Source of the DNA: Bacteroidales bacterium UBA5507
GTDB lineage: Bacteria > Bacteroidota > Bacteroidia > Bacteroidales > Lentimicrobiaceae
NCBI GenBank assembly: GCA_002426195.1
Contig: DIOT01000007.1
Location: 48,729 to 112,728 of the forward strand
Reading direction: 5' to 3'
Length of the DNA: 64,000 nt
Part shown: one piece after another, positions 63,192 through 64,000 of the stretch
Position numbering within the stretch: the first letter of the stretch is position 1
How the letters are laid out: each line of letters opens with the position of its first letter
Position numbers and translations under genes: made by a program
Notes under the pieces: model-generated
Seen by the model: only the letters and a program-made list of their open reading frames with translations
Databases searched by the model: none
Told to the model about the DNA's origin: nothing

Positions 63192-64000
63192 TTATTCATA
63201 TCGCAAAGAGGTAACCGGATCCTGCATAGCAGCCTTTCTGGCAGGCATATAGCCAAAGGCTATACCTACTGAAGCTGAGACTCCAAATGATATTAATATC
63301 GAAGGAAGAGATACTATTGTAAGTATTCCTGCTATTACGGTTATAAGCTTTGCCAGGGTAATTCCAAGTATGATACCAATTACTCCCCCTGAGAGACTAA
63401 TCATTGTAGCCTCACTCAGAAACTGAAATGTTACATCCTTTTTAGTTGCTCCTGTTGCCATCCTGATACCAATCTCTTTCGTTCTCTCCATTACTGAAGC
63501 AAGCATGATATTCATGATGCCAATACCGCCAACAATTAATGAAATGCTTGCTATTGCTCCCAATACAATGTTAAAGATATCTTTTGTCCTTTGTTCCTGT
63601 TTTAACAGAAGCTCGGGAACCTGAACAACATAATCCTCAACACCGGCATGTCTCCTTTTCAGCATACGGTTTATAATTTCAGTTGTTTTAGTTATTTGCG
63701 AAGTTTCATTAACCTGTACAACTATTTTGTCGATTTGATTGGATATTTCATCATCACTACCCGAAGAAGAGCTATACGAAACGAAATCATCACCCATAAT
63801 TACACTTGTACCTCCTCCCCTAACCATGGCAGTAGTTACAACTGACCTGTCCTTGTACCTGAGCAATAGAGTCTGTATTGGAGCATATATACCCTGATTG
63901 TAATCACTAATACCCATGTTTTCCGAGAGTTCGGTAGTTACCGATCTGCTTCTGAGTACTCCAACCACCTTCAACCACACACCTCCGCATTTAACATACT
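63192..64000 (-). CDS. MacB-type ABC transporter permease (5' truncated by window edge)
   Basis: The C-terminal ~270 residues of a MacB/FtsX-like permease. The frame stays open to base 64000, so the N-terminal part is outside the window. A periplasmic segment (VKVVGV-like turn, then YSSSSGSDDEISN) is followed by ELLLKQEQRTKDIFNIVLGAIASISLIVGGIGIMN (three C-terminal FtsX helices, with a conserved RTKEIGIRMATGATKKDV loop). The gene is upstream of the TolC-type gene in the same operon, giving a likely MacB-TolC export pair. The ATPase is not seen here. Confidence 0.92.
   Translation of the reverse strand, partial: YVKCGGVWLKVVGVLRSRSVTTELSENMGISDYNQGIYAPIQTLLLRYKDRSVVTTAMVRGGGTSVIMGDDFVSYSSSSGSDDEISNQIDKIVVQVNETSQITKTTEIINRMLKRRHAGVEDYVVQVPELLLKQEQRTKDIFNIVLGAIASISLIVGGIGIMNIMLASVMERTKEIGIRMATGATKKDVTFQFLSEATMISLSGGVIGIILGITLAKLITVIAGILTIVSLPSILISFGVSASVGIAFGYMPARKAAMQDPVTSLRYE

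Noticed and set aside
1..64000. Search by eye for rRNA, tRNA, CRISPR, transposons, integrases, toxin-antitoxin and defence systems
   Set aside because: None seen. Gene density is high, gaps are short, and no cloverleaf, regular repeats or terminal inverted repeats were recognised. A tRNA scan and repeat search would be needed to be certain.

Overview
The window is chromosomal DNA from a member of the phylum Bacteroidota, most likely class Bacteroidia in the Bacteroidales/Marinilabiliales sphere; this placement is inference from gene content. Supporting signs are two secreted proteins with type IX secretion (T9SS) C-terminal sorting domains, a GldB-like lipoprotein, PorT-like and OmpP1-like outer-membrane barrels, a long-form urocanase, a 1096-residue SecA, an archaeal-type ProRS, and many upstream TAnnTTTG elements, the -7 box of Bacteroidota sigma-ABfr promoters. 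The DNA is AT-rich and densely coded. I see no rRNA, tRNA, CRISPR array, insertion sequence, integrase, phage gene or known defence cassette.

Layout. 0-5.9 kb: the end of an Omp28-like T9SS cargo, an S4-domain protein, a secreted protein made of two sulfite-oxidase-like domains, then hutU and a glycosyltransferase on the minus strand. 6.1-9.8 kb: methyltransferase, phosphopantetheinyl transferase, tgt and an LptF/G permease. 9.8-17.2 kb: ispE (minus), GH3-family protein, deoxynucleoside kinase overlapping kdsB, an HU-like/SPOR membrane protein, trmB, an alkyltransferase-like protein, Mrp and a NifU-like scaffold. 17.2-25.5 kb: nadE with a PorT-like barrel (minus), a second barrel and gldB-like gene (plus), DUF1289, YifB/ComM, methyltransferase, ABC ATPase and a PduO-type adenosyltransferase. 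25.5-32.6 kb: DUF2795, secA, an M28 peptidase with P domain and T9SS tail, pyrH, frr.

32.6-40.9 kb: MazG-like protein, a two-component system, OsmC, a hotdog thioesterase, a THUMP rRNA methyltransferase, a zinc metallopeptidase, priA and an FtsB/DivIC-like protein. 41-45 kb: a molybdenum-cofactor operon reading moeA-moaA-moaC-(MOSC-MogA fusion), followed by an HD protein. 45.1-48.8 kb: lpxK, purine nucleoside phosphorylase, lpxH and ppx. 48.9-64 kb: Nif3, zinc-ribbon protein and TPR-like protein; an OmpP1-like barrel with a Tyr-rich/Ser-Arg-rich lipoprotein; proS; a DUF2807 lipoprotein with a PagL-like lipid A deacylase; mazG; a ZIP transporter; a peroxiredoxin-like protein lacking both catalytic cysteines; and a TolC/MacB-type efflux pair running off the right edge.

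The genes are mostly housekeeping: envelope and lipopolysaccharide synthesis (kdsB, lpxH, lpxK, LptF/G, PagL-like), cofactors (Moco, NAD, cobalamin, Fe-S), translation and protein export. No large undescribed system stands out. The most unusual items are single proteins whose family-defining residues are missing (peroxiredoxin-like, Tgt, MGMT-like, Mrp, compact MoaA), the duplicated cysteine-free sulfite-oxidase-like protein, the low-complexity Tyr/Ser-Arg lipoprotein, and a 15-bp hairpin before the adenosyltransferase gene.
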